A stretch of 20,206 nucleotides of DNA from an uncultured Candidatus Melainabacteria bacterium. GTDB taxonomy: Bacteria; Cyanobacteriota; Vampirovibrionia; LMEP-6097. A program made the position numbers and the translations under genes. The notes beneath the pieces are model-generated. The model saw nothing but the letters and a program-made list of their open reading frames with translations. It had not been told where the DNA came from and did no database searches. The DNA lies in NCBI GenBank assembly GCA_937927525.1, contig CALBDR010000493.1, forward strand, positions 1 through 20,206. Direction: 5' to 3'. Shown here in pieces: positions 13,959-20,206 of this stretch; position 1 is the first letter of the stretch; every line of letters begins with the position of its first letter.

Positions 13959-16201
13959 TAATAGAAATTACCCTCGTACTCTTGTAAGTTATCTAGCTCC
14001 TGTTTAACTTTTTGAGCTATAACAGTAGGATCTTGATTACCCGATATATTTATTGTTACATTATTGGTTGGGTTCATTACTGAATTGCTAGTTCCTGCGG
14101 TTCCTACATTAGAAAAACTAGAAGCATTTCTAGCTGCTACTATACTGTTTAACTTATTAGTCGTATCAGCCATTTTATTATCGTATTTAGCTATAGCTGC
14201 TCCGTCTCTATTGAATGTTAAATCGTTTAACTTACTTATGCCTGTACCGAGCCATTCTCCTATACTCTTACCAGTCATTATTTTAGTTAAAGCACTAACT
14301 ATTTCATATATAGTCCAAGCCCAGCCTAGTATAGGAATCCACCTCATTCCAAATCTAGCTACCGCTATACCCGCACCCCTTAAAGCTATAGGTAAACTTT
14401 TGACAAGGAAAGCTGCAATAGGTGCTATAACTTTACTTTTTATAAACTTAGAAGCTACTTTGATGCCTCCGAACAATTTTTTTATAGATTCTATACTACC
14501 GAGTGTTGCGAATGTAAGCCCGCCTAGAGCAAAAATTAAAGCAAATATAGGAATAAGTAAAGCTGTAGCCCCCATAGCAACAGTAGCTAACCAGCCAGCC
14601 AATCCTTTATTTGCTGTAACCCAATCACTAATATTAGATATAATATCCTGTAAAAAGTTATTCATTTTAATAAAGTTTTCGCCTAAACTAGTTTCAGTTA
14701 AAATTTGAATACTCAATTCTTGTAAGGCACTCATAGTTTTAACTGCTGACATTAGTGCGGTTTGCATCATTTTATCTTTCAGTATTTTAATTAAGTCAGA
14801 GTCAGCAGCAGCTTGCATAGCTTCTCTTATCTTGTCAAAACCTTCTACACCTTCTTTACCTAAAGCGTCAAATACCTTAGCTGCCTCTTTACCAAATACT
14901 CTACTAATAAATTTGAGAGATTCTTCTTGGGAAACTTGAGATTTTATTTTCTCCATCATTTTTATCAAATGGGTCATACCTACGAATTTACCAGTGTCTT
15001 CGTCAAAGAATTTAATATTTGCGCCAGTAAGCCCAAATACTTCATCGTTATAGTCCCTTATAATTTTTTGAGCTTTAGGAGTTAGGTCAGCTAGTCTAAT
15101 CATAGCTGAGGTAAAAGATCTAGTAGCTATACCTCCTTTTAAACCTCTTTTACCTAACATAGCTATTAAGGCAGCAGAGTCTTTGAGACCTATATTCATA
15201 CTGCCTGCTGTGGTCGCTACGAATTTCATAGATTCCGCAAAGTCCTGAATATCTATAGGTGCTTGCTGAGTAGCACTAATCATCATGTTTACAGAATCTC
15301 TTACAGATATGCCCTGCTCTTTCATCATATCTTTTAGAGGGGCGTAGTAAGTAGCAAAAGCTTGAATGATAGTTTCTACAGCAGTTCCTGTACCAGTTGC
15401 TGCGTCTGTCAGTGTGCTTAAAATACCTTCACTTACTTGCTCAGTTGGGTTGAAACCAGCTTTTTGAATCATGTAAGCTAAGTTAGCTACTTGAGCAGGT
15501 TTAAATTTAGAGTCTTTAGCTAAATCTCTTATGTAATTGGAGAATATTTTTTTATCGAAAGAAGAATCATTGAAAGCTTGACCTTCTATTAAAGCTAATG
15601 TTTGTTCGTATCTGGCAGCCTCATTAAAGAAGTTTAGTCCGGTATAAGCAGCACCCAAACCTACACCTACTCCTATACCTCCAAAAAGCATCATACCTTT
15701 ACCTGAAGATTTCATTCCGCTAAACATACTAGCTTTACGCATTTCTGCATTCTGTCTTTTTAGTCTATGTTCTAGTTCAGTTACTTTTCTACTGGCAGCA
15801 GCAGTAGCATTTCCGTAACTAACCATTTTATTTCTAGCCTCAGATAGTTTAGTTTTGTTATCTCTTAACTTGTTATTCGCACTAGCTAGTTTACGAGCTG
15901 CTGCGCCTAATTTATTTTTTAAGCCTTCGCTTGCTTGTTCAGTAGCTTTATACTTTTCTTTTAGCCTGTTTAAATTAGTTGTAGCTTGTCTAGCTTTATT
16001 AGAAAGGTCTTTATGCCTATCACTTAGTTGTTTAGTCTTCTTACTAGCTTGAGCTTCGGCTTTTGCGTTAGCTTTTACTGCTGCTTGAGTTTTAGCTATT
16101 TCTTTCTGTAGTTTTTGAACAGGTTTTATAGCTTCTTTCATCGGCTTTAAAAATTTAGCCAATTCTGCTATAAGTTCTACTTTAACTCTGTTACTTGCCA
16201 T
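13958..16201 (-). CDS. T: Tail tape measure protein (P2 gpT-like)
   Basis: This 747-aa protein sets tail length. Residues 1-155 are a Lys/Ala-rich coiled coil. A glycine-rich hydrophobic segment lies at 168-186. Residues 195-480 form the conserved tape-measure domain (RDLAKDSKFKPAQVANLAYMIQKAGF, TGTAVETIIQAFATYY, APIDIQDFAESMKFVATTAG). Further hydrophobic segments lie at 534-565 and 589-630, and the C-terminus contains NNVTINISGNQDP. The hydrophobic helices are thought to help DNA passage through the host membrane. From the roughly 0.15 nm per residue rule a tail of about 110 nm is expected. It starts in a TAATG overlap with the E' end. Upstream SD is weak, so coupling to E-E' translation is likely. 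Confidence 0.93.
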   Translation of the reverse strand: MASNRVKVELIAELAKFLKPMKEAIKPVQKLQKEIAKTQAAVKANAKAEAQASKKTKQLSDRHKDLSNKARQATTNLNRLKEKYKATEQASEGLKNKLGAAARKLASANNKLRDNKTKLSEARNKMVSYGNATAAASRKVTELEHRLKRQNAEMRKASMFSGMKSSGKGMMLFGGIGVGVGLGAAYTGLNFFNEAARYEQTLALIEGQAFNDSSFDKKIFSNYIRDLAKDSKFKPAQVANLAYMIQKAGFNPTEQVSEGILSTLTDAATGTGTAVETIIQAFATYYAPLKDMMKEQGISVRDSVNMMISATQQAPIDIQDFAESMKFVATTAGSMNIGLKDSAALIAMLGKRGLKGGIATRSFTSAMIRLADLTPKAQKIIRDYNDEVFGLTGANIKFFDEDTGKFVGMTHLIKMMEKIKSQVSQEESLKFISRVFGKEAAKVFDALGKEGVEGFDKIREAMQAAADSDLIKILKDKMMQTALMSAVKTMSALQELSIQILTETSLGENFIKMNNFLQDIISNISDWVTANKGLAGWLATVAMGATALLIPIFALIFALGGLTFATLGSIESIKKLFGGIKVASKFIKSKVIAPIAAFLVKSLPIALRGAGIAVARFGMRWIPILGWAWTIYEIVSALTKIMTGKSIGEWLGTGISKLNDLTFNRDGAAIAKYDNKMADTTNKLNSIVAARNASSFSNVGTAGTSNSVMNPTNNVTINISGNQDPTVIAQKVKQELDNLQEYEGNFY

Positions 16202-16736
16202 TAACGTTTCTTCATCTTACTTTCTACATACTTCTGTTCGTTAGAAAGGTTTTTGTGGAGTTCAGATGACCAATACTCTAACTCTGGTAGAGTCATGTCC
16301 ATACATTCATTGTACCCCCAATGAAGATTGCGAGATAACTGTATAACTACTTGTCCAAGGTATTCGGCAGTTTTTGGGCAAATTGGGCGGTTAAGTTCAA
16401 AAAAACCGACCACAGAGCATCAAAGTCTATTGTATTCATTTCTTCTAAAACATCTTTATCAAAGTTTACTCTAGTGCCGTTTACTTCACCGTAAACTGCA
16501 AAAGCTAATGTGTTAATCTGGACTTGTACTTTAGGTGTCAGCTCACCGTTAAGAATAGAGAAAGCTCTTTCAGTGTCAGTCTCCATAGCAGCTCTTTCTT
16601 TAAGAGTTAGTAACCTAACAAATACTTCATTAAATTCTTTACCGTCTTGAACTAAAGGTTCATTTAATTCTACTTTTTCACACTTTTTAAGTTTTTGTGC
16701 TAACTTGCTGATTTTTTTGTCTGCGTCTTTAGTCAT
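16201..16736 (-). CDS. Tail assembly chaperone fusion E-E' (made by -1 frameshift)
   Basis: Ribosomes that slip back by one at T TTT TTG (16398-16404) leave frame E after Leu113. They continue in the overlapping frame for 65 residues (ELNRPICPKTAEYLG onward), giving about 178 aa. The E' part carries HWGYNECMDMTLPELEYW, matching the P2 gpE' signature of a W followed by M-x-L-x-EL-x-x-W. In P2 and many long-tailed phages the minor frameshifted chaperone binds the tape measure and recruits tube protein. The E' frame can be opened only from a GTG at 16413 without SD, which supports synthesis as a fusion. Frameshift efficiency cannot be read from sequence. Confidence 0.85.
16347..16736 (-). CDS. 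E: Tail assembly chaperone E (P2 gpE-like)
   Basis: This 129-aa protein has the gpE layout: an N-terminal charged region, VELNEPLVQDGKEFNEVFVRLLTLKERAAM (the family form is L..PI..G......v.LR.p...d), and a helical C-terminus ending QKLPNTLDK. It is the unshifted product and would be made in excess over the E-E' fusion. It coats the tape measure before tube assembly. P2 gpE is shorter (about 90 aa). The ATG has no proper SD, since AGGG lies only 1 nt from the ATG. A consensus extended -10 ends 6 nt upstream, so the mRNA may be leaderless. The gene heads its own unit after the tube terminator. Confidence 0.88.
   Translation of the reverse strand: MTKDADKKISKLAQKLKKCEKVELNEPLVQDGKEFNEVFVRLLTLKERAAMETDTERAFSILNGELTPKVQVQINTLAFAVYGEVNGTRVNFDKDVLEEMNTIDFDALWSVFLNLTAQFAQKLPNTLDK
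16398..16404 (-). promoter_or_regulatory. Slippery heptamer T TTT TTG for -1 frameshifting
   Basis: In frame E the codons read GTT TTT TTG, giving T TTT TTG for simultaneous slippage to TTT TTT. It lies at the start of the overlap with frame E' and within a run of seven T. The same type of heptamer is used in P2 E/E'. I saw no clear downstream pseudoknot. Confidence 0.85.
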
Positions 16737-16742
16737 ACCCTA

Positions 16743-16751
16743 ATTATACCA
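16743..16751 (-). promoter_or_regulatory. Consensus extended -10 promoter for the E/T/U/X/D unit
   Basis: On the minus strand TGGTATAAT (perfect TG-n-TATAAT) ends 6 nt before the ATG of E. TTGTGT lies upstream at a short 15-nt spacing and is a poor -35. The placement predicts a transcript that starts at the ATG. Confidence 0.65.
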
Positions 16752-16767
16752 TAAAGAGTAAATACAC

Positions 16768-16798
16768 AATAAAAAACCTGTCGAAAGTGACAGGTTTT
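16768..16798 (-). terminator. Intrinsic terminator after the tail tube gene
   Basis: A perfect 10-bp stem (AAAACCTGTC with GACAGGTTTT) closes a 6-nt loop. On the minus strand the right arm continues into TTTTTTATT, the expected T-run. It lies just past the tube gene stop and before the promoter of E. Confidence 0.85.
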
Positions 16799-16822
16799 CA
16801 AGGAGCGATGGATGAGAATTGC

Positions 16823-17359
16823 TTATAAGTTTTGTCCGATTTGAAGTATTCTTCTAAGCTCTAATGCTTGGTCTATGATTGCACCTGCGTTAGAACCTAA
16901 TCTATCAATACCTCTTCTAACATCAACTTCTCTAAGTAGTTGACCGTCATACTCTCTTCTTACATTATTGAGAATATACATATAAGTATCTTCTGACATT
17001 TGTTCATTTTCGATAGATCCGATATCCTCATCTATAGACTCACCACTACCTGTTGTGATTAGTGTGTGTTTTGAGCCATCTTCAGATTCAATGAATTGTC
17101 TTAAGATGAAACTAATTTCATTACCGTTATCTAAACCAGAAAGACTTAAAAGAGAAGGGTTACAGTCAAAAAGAGTAAACTCAAATTCAATAGGCTGTAA
17201 TCCTAATTTTCTAGCTACTGGAGCTAAATAACCTCCAGGTCTGTAGTTTTCTGTTTGATTTTTAATGCTTGGCGGTTTTACCGATTTTACTTTACCTGTA
17301 AGGTCAATACCATTAACCCTCAGCGTAAAGTTTGTTGTTATTCTACTTCCTTGAACCAT
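16823..17359 (-). CDS. FII: Major tail tube protein (P2 FII-like)
   Basis: This 178-aa protein (P2 FII is about 170 aa) follows the sheath gene by 4 nt. It has FTLRVNGIDLTGKVKSVKPPSIKNQTENYRPGGYLAP near the N-terminus, corresponding to the FII pattern of a short beta hairpin then a loop with W/YRxxGxxG. The region PIEFEFTLFDCNPSLLSLSGL matches the conserved tube-core strands. The protein stacks as rings to form the tail tube inside the sheath. The C-terminal 50 residues are charged. An AGAGG SD lies 9 nt before the ATG. It shares a transcript with the sheath and ends at a strong terminator, which allows high-level joint expression. Confidence 0.88.
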   Translation of the reverse strand: MVQGSRITTNFTLRVNGIDLTGKVKSVKPPSIKNQTENYRPGGYLAPVARKLGLQPIEFEFTLFDCNPSLLSLSGLDNGNEISFILRQFIESEDGSKHTLITTGSGESIDEDIGSIENEQMSEDTYMYILNNVRREYDGQLLREVDVRRGIDRLGSNAGAIIDQALELRRILQIGQNL

Positions 17360-17363
17360 AATT

Positions 17364-18983
17364 TTATACCTCTGTTGTTACTGACGCTACGTATCCGTTT
17401 ACTACTCTTGTTCTGACTTTGATTTGCTCAGCAGGACTAGAAACAGCAAATTCAATATCGAAGTAAATTTCACCGTTTAGTTTAGCCTCTGGAGTATTAA
17501 TATCAGCAGAAGCAGCATAAGCGTTACTAAATCCTGTTAGTAAAATACCTCTGCCTTCTAAGTTTTCTAGTCTTCTCTTCATGAAGTTAGAAACTTCTAA
17601 TTCGTAGTCTGTAGTAATGTTGTTATCTATAGCCCATGTTAAGGCTTTAGGTAACTCTCTTCTAGTTACTAAATCTACAACTCTTTGTACTTTTAAGAAC
17701 TTCTCTTGAGTGTTTTCGTCAGTTGTGCTTCTGTTACCGAATAATCTAAATCCGCCATCGAAGTTTAGAATAGTTGCTACTCCGTTGATGTTTAAGAAGT
17801 TAGTATCAGTGTTAGCTCCCGCTCCACCTGAAATTGCAACTTGGTGAGAATCAGGTTTGTCTATAGCTTCTATTCCTACAAATAGTTGGTTAGAAGGAGA
17901 AGTTCCTACGTTAGCTGTTCTTGCGTCTACTCCAGCGATTAAACCTGCGATAGCTGCTGCTGTTGGTCTAACTAGAACAGTGCCATCAATGGTTTTTCTC
18001 TGCCAAGATTTACAAGCGTATAAACGTTTAGAAAGATTCTCTTGAGCGTAAGTTACAGCATCTTCTTTAGTAGTATTAGGAGTGTTAGTAACTACAATCG
18101 CACCATTTACATCTGCGTGAGTTAATAATTCGTTTACTACAATGTTGTATCCGCCACCTTGATTTCTAGCGTAAGTCCAATCAGGAGCAATATAAAGTAA
18201 AGGATTTACTTTTAAAGTTTCTTTAATATCTGCAATAGCTTTTGCACCAGTATTAGGACTTCCTACTGTACCTACGATGTCAGTAGCTGTGATTCCTGAA
18301 GCGTCTACTCTATTGTAAGAAGTAGCTGTGATAGTAGCTTTTCTTATGATTTTACCTGAAAGTAATCTTGTAAGAACACCATTCTCAGCGTCTAATGTGT
18401 AGTCTGTTCCTGCAACTAAAGTAGCTGTATATTCTACAGTAACTTTCTGTCCCGCTGCTATAGCTTGAGCGTCTATTCTAGTAATTACATTAGCAGCTAC
18501 TGAGTAATCAGTATCTTCTACATAAGTTACATCTCCAGCTTCGTTTTTAACTGCGTCTACTGAAGTGATGCCTGCTGGTAGAGTTATAGTGTCGTCTGCT
18601 GCAAAAGTAAGAACTCCTGAAATAGCTGTTCCTAATACTAATGAACTAACATAACCATAATCTAGGCTTGCTTGGTCGTTTGTTCCAAAAGTAGTAGATT
18701 CAGATGATTCTGCTGCTACTGTTGTGCTTGGTAATACATTGATAACTACTAATTGAGAGTTTCCTTGATTAAAATAATCATCTCCATCTTTAGGAATAGA
18801 AAACTCATCGTCTGAAAGTAAACCGAATGTGTTAAATAATTGACTTTTGCTGGTTACTAAGGTAGGTGTGTTTGGACCTTTTCCAGCAGTACCCAATAAT
18901 ACACCTGTAGTAATACCTGTATCGAATTGAGGTCTAGCGGTGAATATTGGATCTAAAAATTCTGTACCGTGATGAAATACCAT
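17364..18983 (-). CDS. FI: Contractile tail sheath protein (P2 FI-like) with inserted domain
   Basis: This 539-aa protein begins FHHGTEFLDPIFTARPQFDTGITTGVLLGTA, the FI start pattern. It ends with MKRRLENLEGRGILLTGFSNAYAASADINTPEAKLNGEIYFDIEFAVSSPAEQI, the conserved sheath C-terminus that links subunits. The core YIAPDWTY and GVDARTANVGTSPSNQ are also typical. P2 FI is about 396 aa. The excess lies at residues about 87-222, a Val/Thr-rich beta region with two similar motifs (VEDTDYSVAANVITRI and VAGTDYTLDAENGVLTRL), probably one or two surface domains. The ATG has AGGAG 10 nt upstream, and a hairpin may overlap this SD. The sheath contracts to drive the tube into the host. Confidence 0.92.
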   Translation of the reverse strand: MVFHHGTEFLDPIFTARPQFDTGITTGVLLGTAGKGPNTPTLVTSKSQLFNTFGLLSDDEFSIPKDGDDYFNQGNSQLVVINVLPSTTVAAESSESTTFGTNDQASLDYGYVSSLVLGTAISGVLTFAADDTITLPAGITSVDAVKNEAGDVTYVEDTDYSVAANVITRIDAQAIAAGQKVTVEYTATLVAGTDYTLDAENGVLTRLLSGKIIRKATITATSYNRVDASGITATDIVGTVGSPNTGAKAIADIKETLKVNPLLYIAPDWTYARNQGGGYNIVVNELLTHADVNGAIVVTNTPNTTKEDAVTYAQENLSKRLYACKSWQRKTIDGTVLVRPTAAAIAGLIAGVDARTANVGTSPSNQLFVGIEAIDKPDSHQVAISGGAGANTDTNFLNINGVATILNFDGGFRLFGNRSTTDENTQEKFLKVQRVVDLVTRRELPKALTWAIDNNITTDYELEVSNFMKRRLENLEGRGILLTGFSNAYAASADINTPEAKLNGEIYFDIEFAVSSPAEQIKVRTRVVNGYVASVTTEV

Positions 18984-18989
18984 TAAAAT

Positions 18990-19020
18990 TTATCTCCTAT
19001 GGCGATATTGCCTGAGATAA
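18990..19020 (-). promoter_or_regulatory. Hairpin overlapping the sheath gene ribosome-binding site
   Basis: On the minus strand TTATCTC (19020-19014) can pair with GAGATAA (18996-18990), with GGC/GCC pairing in the loop. The second arm contains part of the AGGAG of the sheath gene. It would exist only in transcripts that begin upstream of 19020. Confidence 0.35.
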
Positions 19021-19025
19021 GTGTA
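19016..19025 (-). promoter_or_regulatory. GATACACTTA -10-like motif upstream of the sheath gene
   Basis: The minus strand reads GGATACACTTATC here, and the same ten bases GATACACTTA occur directly before the membrane protein gene at 19461. TACACT matches the -10 consensus at 4 of 6 positions. If used, the start site would lie about 30 nt before the sheath ATG. Confidence 0.35.
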
Positions 19026-19047
19026 TCCGAATTTCGTTGAAAAGTAT

Positions 19048-19461
19048 TTACAATTTAGTGAAAATTAAATCAAGCTTAGCCTGTAACGTACTATCGTTTT
19101 CATAAAGCTTGTCTTTTAGTTTGTAAATAGCTTTTTCGTTTTCGTGTATTTGGTCTTTTATGTGATCTATTTTACTTTCTAAGCTAAGAATAGTGGATAA
19201 CTTGTCATTCATAAGTGATACGCTGTTTACTAGTTTATTGATAGTATCTGTTAATCTAGGTATGTTCTCAGTGGCTACTTCTATAAATTTAGTCCAAGAA
19301 CTAAGAACTCTTGGGGTCTGAGTTAAAAATAGGTAAACTAATACTCCAGTTACGCCCAATAATAAGCAGAATAAAGATAAAGCTATCCAATTATCTGCAA
19401 GTGTCGTTAAAATAGCCGATGCCTGAGTAACAGCACCTTCAGATACTTCTAGTAGAGCCAT
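19048..19461 (-). CDS. Unknown 137-aa membrane protein with coiled-coil tail
   Basis: I do not recognise a family. Residues 24-49 (DNWIALSLFCLLLGVTGVLVYLFL and following) form one clear transmembrane helix. Residues 60-137 are a long amphipathic, Lys/Glu/Leu-rich coiled coil with no cysteine, and a short 20-residue N-terminus precedes the helix. This single-span plus coiled-coil layout is seen in some holin-like or spanin-like phage proteins, but the location between a possible fibre region and the sheath gene gives no clear assignment. The ATG has no SD at proper spacing. A GATACACT box ends 6 nt upstream. It could affect lysis, superinfection exclusion or tail attachment to the membrane. 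None of these is shown by sequence. Confidence 0.75.
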   Translation of the reverse strand: MALLEVSEGAVTQASAILTTLADNWIALSLFCLLLGVTGVLVYLFLTQTPRVLSSWTKFIEVATENIPRLTDTINKLVNSVSLMNDKLSTILSLESKIDHIKDQIHENEKAIYKLKDKLYENDSTLQAKLDLIFTKL

Positions 19462-19467
19462 ACTTTA

Positions 19468-19475
19468 AGTGTATC
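19468..19475 (-). promoter_or_regulatory. -10-like box directly before the membrane protein gene
   Basis: GATACACT on the minus strand ends 6 nt before the ATG at 19461. The nine bases TAAAGTATG that follow are identical to those at the HNH gene start. No SD is present at normal spacing. Confidence 0.35.
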
Positions 19476-19574
19476 TTACTCTTGCGTGTCTAGTACATTT
19501 TTAAGTACGCTGTATAAGTCTTCTGAAACCTCTTCTGAGCCTTTATGGCTTTCAAATAAAATTAAAGGAACAAT
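19476..19574 (-). other. Open 32-codon stretch without a standard start codon
   Basis: In the 121-nt gap between the 147-aa and membrane protein genes, one minus-strand frame runs from an ATT at 19574 to TAA at 19476 and reads IVPLILFESHKGSEEVSEDL and on to DTQE. The composition looks protein-like, but there is no ATG, GTG or TTG and no SD. It could be a gene remnant, use ATT, or be chance. Confidence 0.25.
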
Positions 19575-19582
19575 TTATTTAC

Positions 19583-20026
19583 TTAGATGATAGGGATGGA
19601 TTCGCTCGCTAGTAGTAAGTCTGCAATCGCTGATAGTATAGCTTCTGCAAGCTCTGGTGTTAGCTCAGGAACAAGTTCACTATCCCTATCCTCTTCTATA
19701 ATCTCTTTAACTGTTATTGCCTCTTCTAAAGTAAGAACTCCATCAGCTAAGATCAGTTGAAGATCGATAGCAACTTTTGCGTAAGCTCTAAATTGAAGTC
19801 TTAACTCTTTTGTGAGTTTTAAGGCAAAATTTTTAGTACTGAAACTTACTTTAGGTCTTTCAGCATATTTTTTTTCATAAGCCTCTTCTGGTGTAATTTC
19901 TCTAGTTTTTGTTTTTGTGTGATCGGGATGTCCTTTAAATTCTGGGTTATCAAAGAAAAAAGAAACTTCAAAAAACTTATCACCTACTCTTTCGCCTACT
20001 AATTGTTCAAAAAATTCTACTGTCAT
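19583..20026 (-). CDS. Unknown 147-aa protein in the tail fibre assembly position
   Basis: I do not recognise a family. The N-terminal half is charged with aromatic strands (FFEQLVGERVGDKFFEVSFFFDN) and a segment ITPEEAYEKKYAERPKVSFSTKN. The C-terminal half is helical, with a hydrophobic end (AEAILSAIADLLLASESIPII) that may be amphipathic rather than membrane-spanning. The start overlaps the upstream stop in ATGA with a GAGGGTG SD, so the two are translated together. In P2 the place between fibre gene H and sheath FI is held by the fibre assembly protein G. A similar chaperone role is possible here by position, but no sequence match was seen. Confidence 0.75.
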   Translation of the reverse strand: MTVEFFEQLVGERVGDKFFEVSFFFDNPEFKGHPDHTKTKTREITPEEAYEKKYAERPKVSFSTKNFALKLTKELRLQFRAYAKVAIDLQLILADGVLTLEEAITVKEIIEEDRDSELVPELTPELAEAILSAIADLLLASESIPII

Positions 20027-20206
20027 AATGTTACACCCTCATCTACTTCTATTACAGCCATCAACCCAGTATTAGCACTACATCTAGCCTTGAGTGTAAG
20101 AGCATTATCAAAACCAATATTTGCTGGTGAAAAAGTATGCCCCCTTGTATAGTTACCTAAACCACCGTAGATAAGTTGAGTAGATGAACTGGCAACACCT
20201 AAATAA
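20023..20206 (-). CDS. C-terminal end of a possible structural protein (cut by window edge)
   Basis: Sixty residues are visible, ending in AVIEVDEGVTL and a TGA that overlaps the next ATG. The stretch is rich in Gly, Ser, Thr and Ala (YLGVASSSTQLIYGGLGNYT, then HTFSPANIGFDNALTLKARC), which fits the beta-rich tip of a fibre or baseplate protein. In the P2 order a fibre gene would stand here. Identity cannot be fixed from this fragment. Confidence 0.6.
   Translation of the reverse strand, partial: YLGVASSSTQLIYGGLGNYTRGHTFSPANIGFDNALTLKARCSANTGLMAVIEVDEGVTL

Noticed and set aside
16201..16413. E' as an independent 70-aa gene with GTG start
   Set aside because: There is no SD, the start lies just before the slippery heptamer, and the family is known to be made as a frameshift fusion.
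16800..16829. Plus-strand AAGGAG followed by ATG and a six-codon frame
   Set aside because: It is antisense at the end of the tube gene and encodes only six residues with no gene downstream on that strand.
19476..19585. Frameshift linking the 147-aa gene to the 32-codon frame
   Set aside because: The frame is in the -1 register, but a TAA lies between the 147-aa stop and the open stretch, and no slippery sequence is visible.

Overview
The window is part of a tailed-phage (or prophage) genome with a contractile, P2-type tail. By eye it is AT-rich, about one third G+C. Most genes lie on the minus strand. They are packed with 1-4 nt overlaps, and many starts have clear Shine-Dalgarno (SD) sites. 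No tRNA, rRNA, CRISPR array, integrase or insertion sequence was seen. P2-type tails are found mostly in Proteobacteria, so a low-GC Gram-negative host is the best guess. The host itself cannot be named from this sequence.

Left part (1-10174, minus strand): a self-contained replication module. In transcription order it holds an initiator-like protein (570 aa), a 175-aa unknown that sits where a helicase loader would, a DnaB-like helicase, a family A DNA polymerase with an N-terminal UDG-like domain and an in-frame 134-aa mini-intein, a 151-aa coiled-coil protein, a DnaG-type primase, a single-stranded DNA-binding protein with a very acidic tail, and an SF2 helicase cut by the left edge. The initiator gene carries two near-identical 22-bp direct repeats beside a stretch of about 10% G+C. 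This resembles an origin lying inside its own initiator gene.

Middle (10193-12214, plus strand): a three-gene accessory block with a Ycf46-like AAA+ ATPase, a small unknown protein and an HNH-type nuclease. It is divergent from the replication module across only 18 nt. Those 18 nt are centred on a 12-bp palindrome that supplies a TATAAT box to both strands. The unknown gene contains a pair of 18-bp palindromic sites 40 nt apart.

Right part (12211-20206, minus strand): a tail module in the order of the P2 FETUD operon. In transcription order it holds the end of an unidentified, possibly fibre, protein, a 147-aa protein, a one-helix membrane protein, sheath (FI), tube (FII), the chaperones E and E-E' (made by a -1 frameshift at T TTT TTG), tape measure (T), U, X and D. 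A terminator follows the tube gene, and the chaperone/tape-measure unit has its own promoter.

Six genes at the heads of transcription units share an unusual start. A -10-like box ends 6-8 nt before the ATG and there is no SD, which suggests leaderless mRNAs. Genes inside operons mostly keep an SD. The overall picture is a mosaic phage that joins a P2-type tail to a T4/T7/SPO1-style replisome, with several DNA-level signals hidden inside genes.
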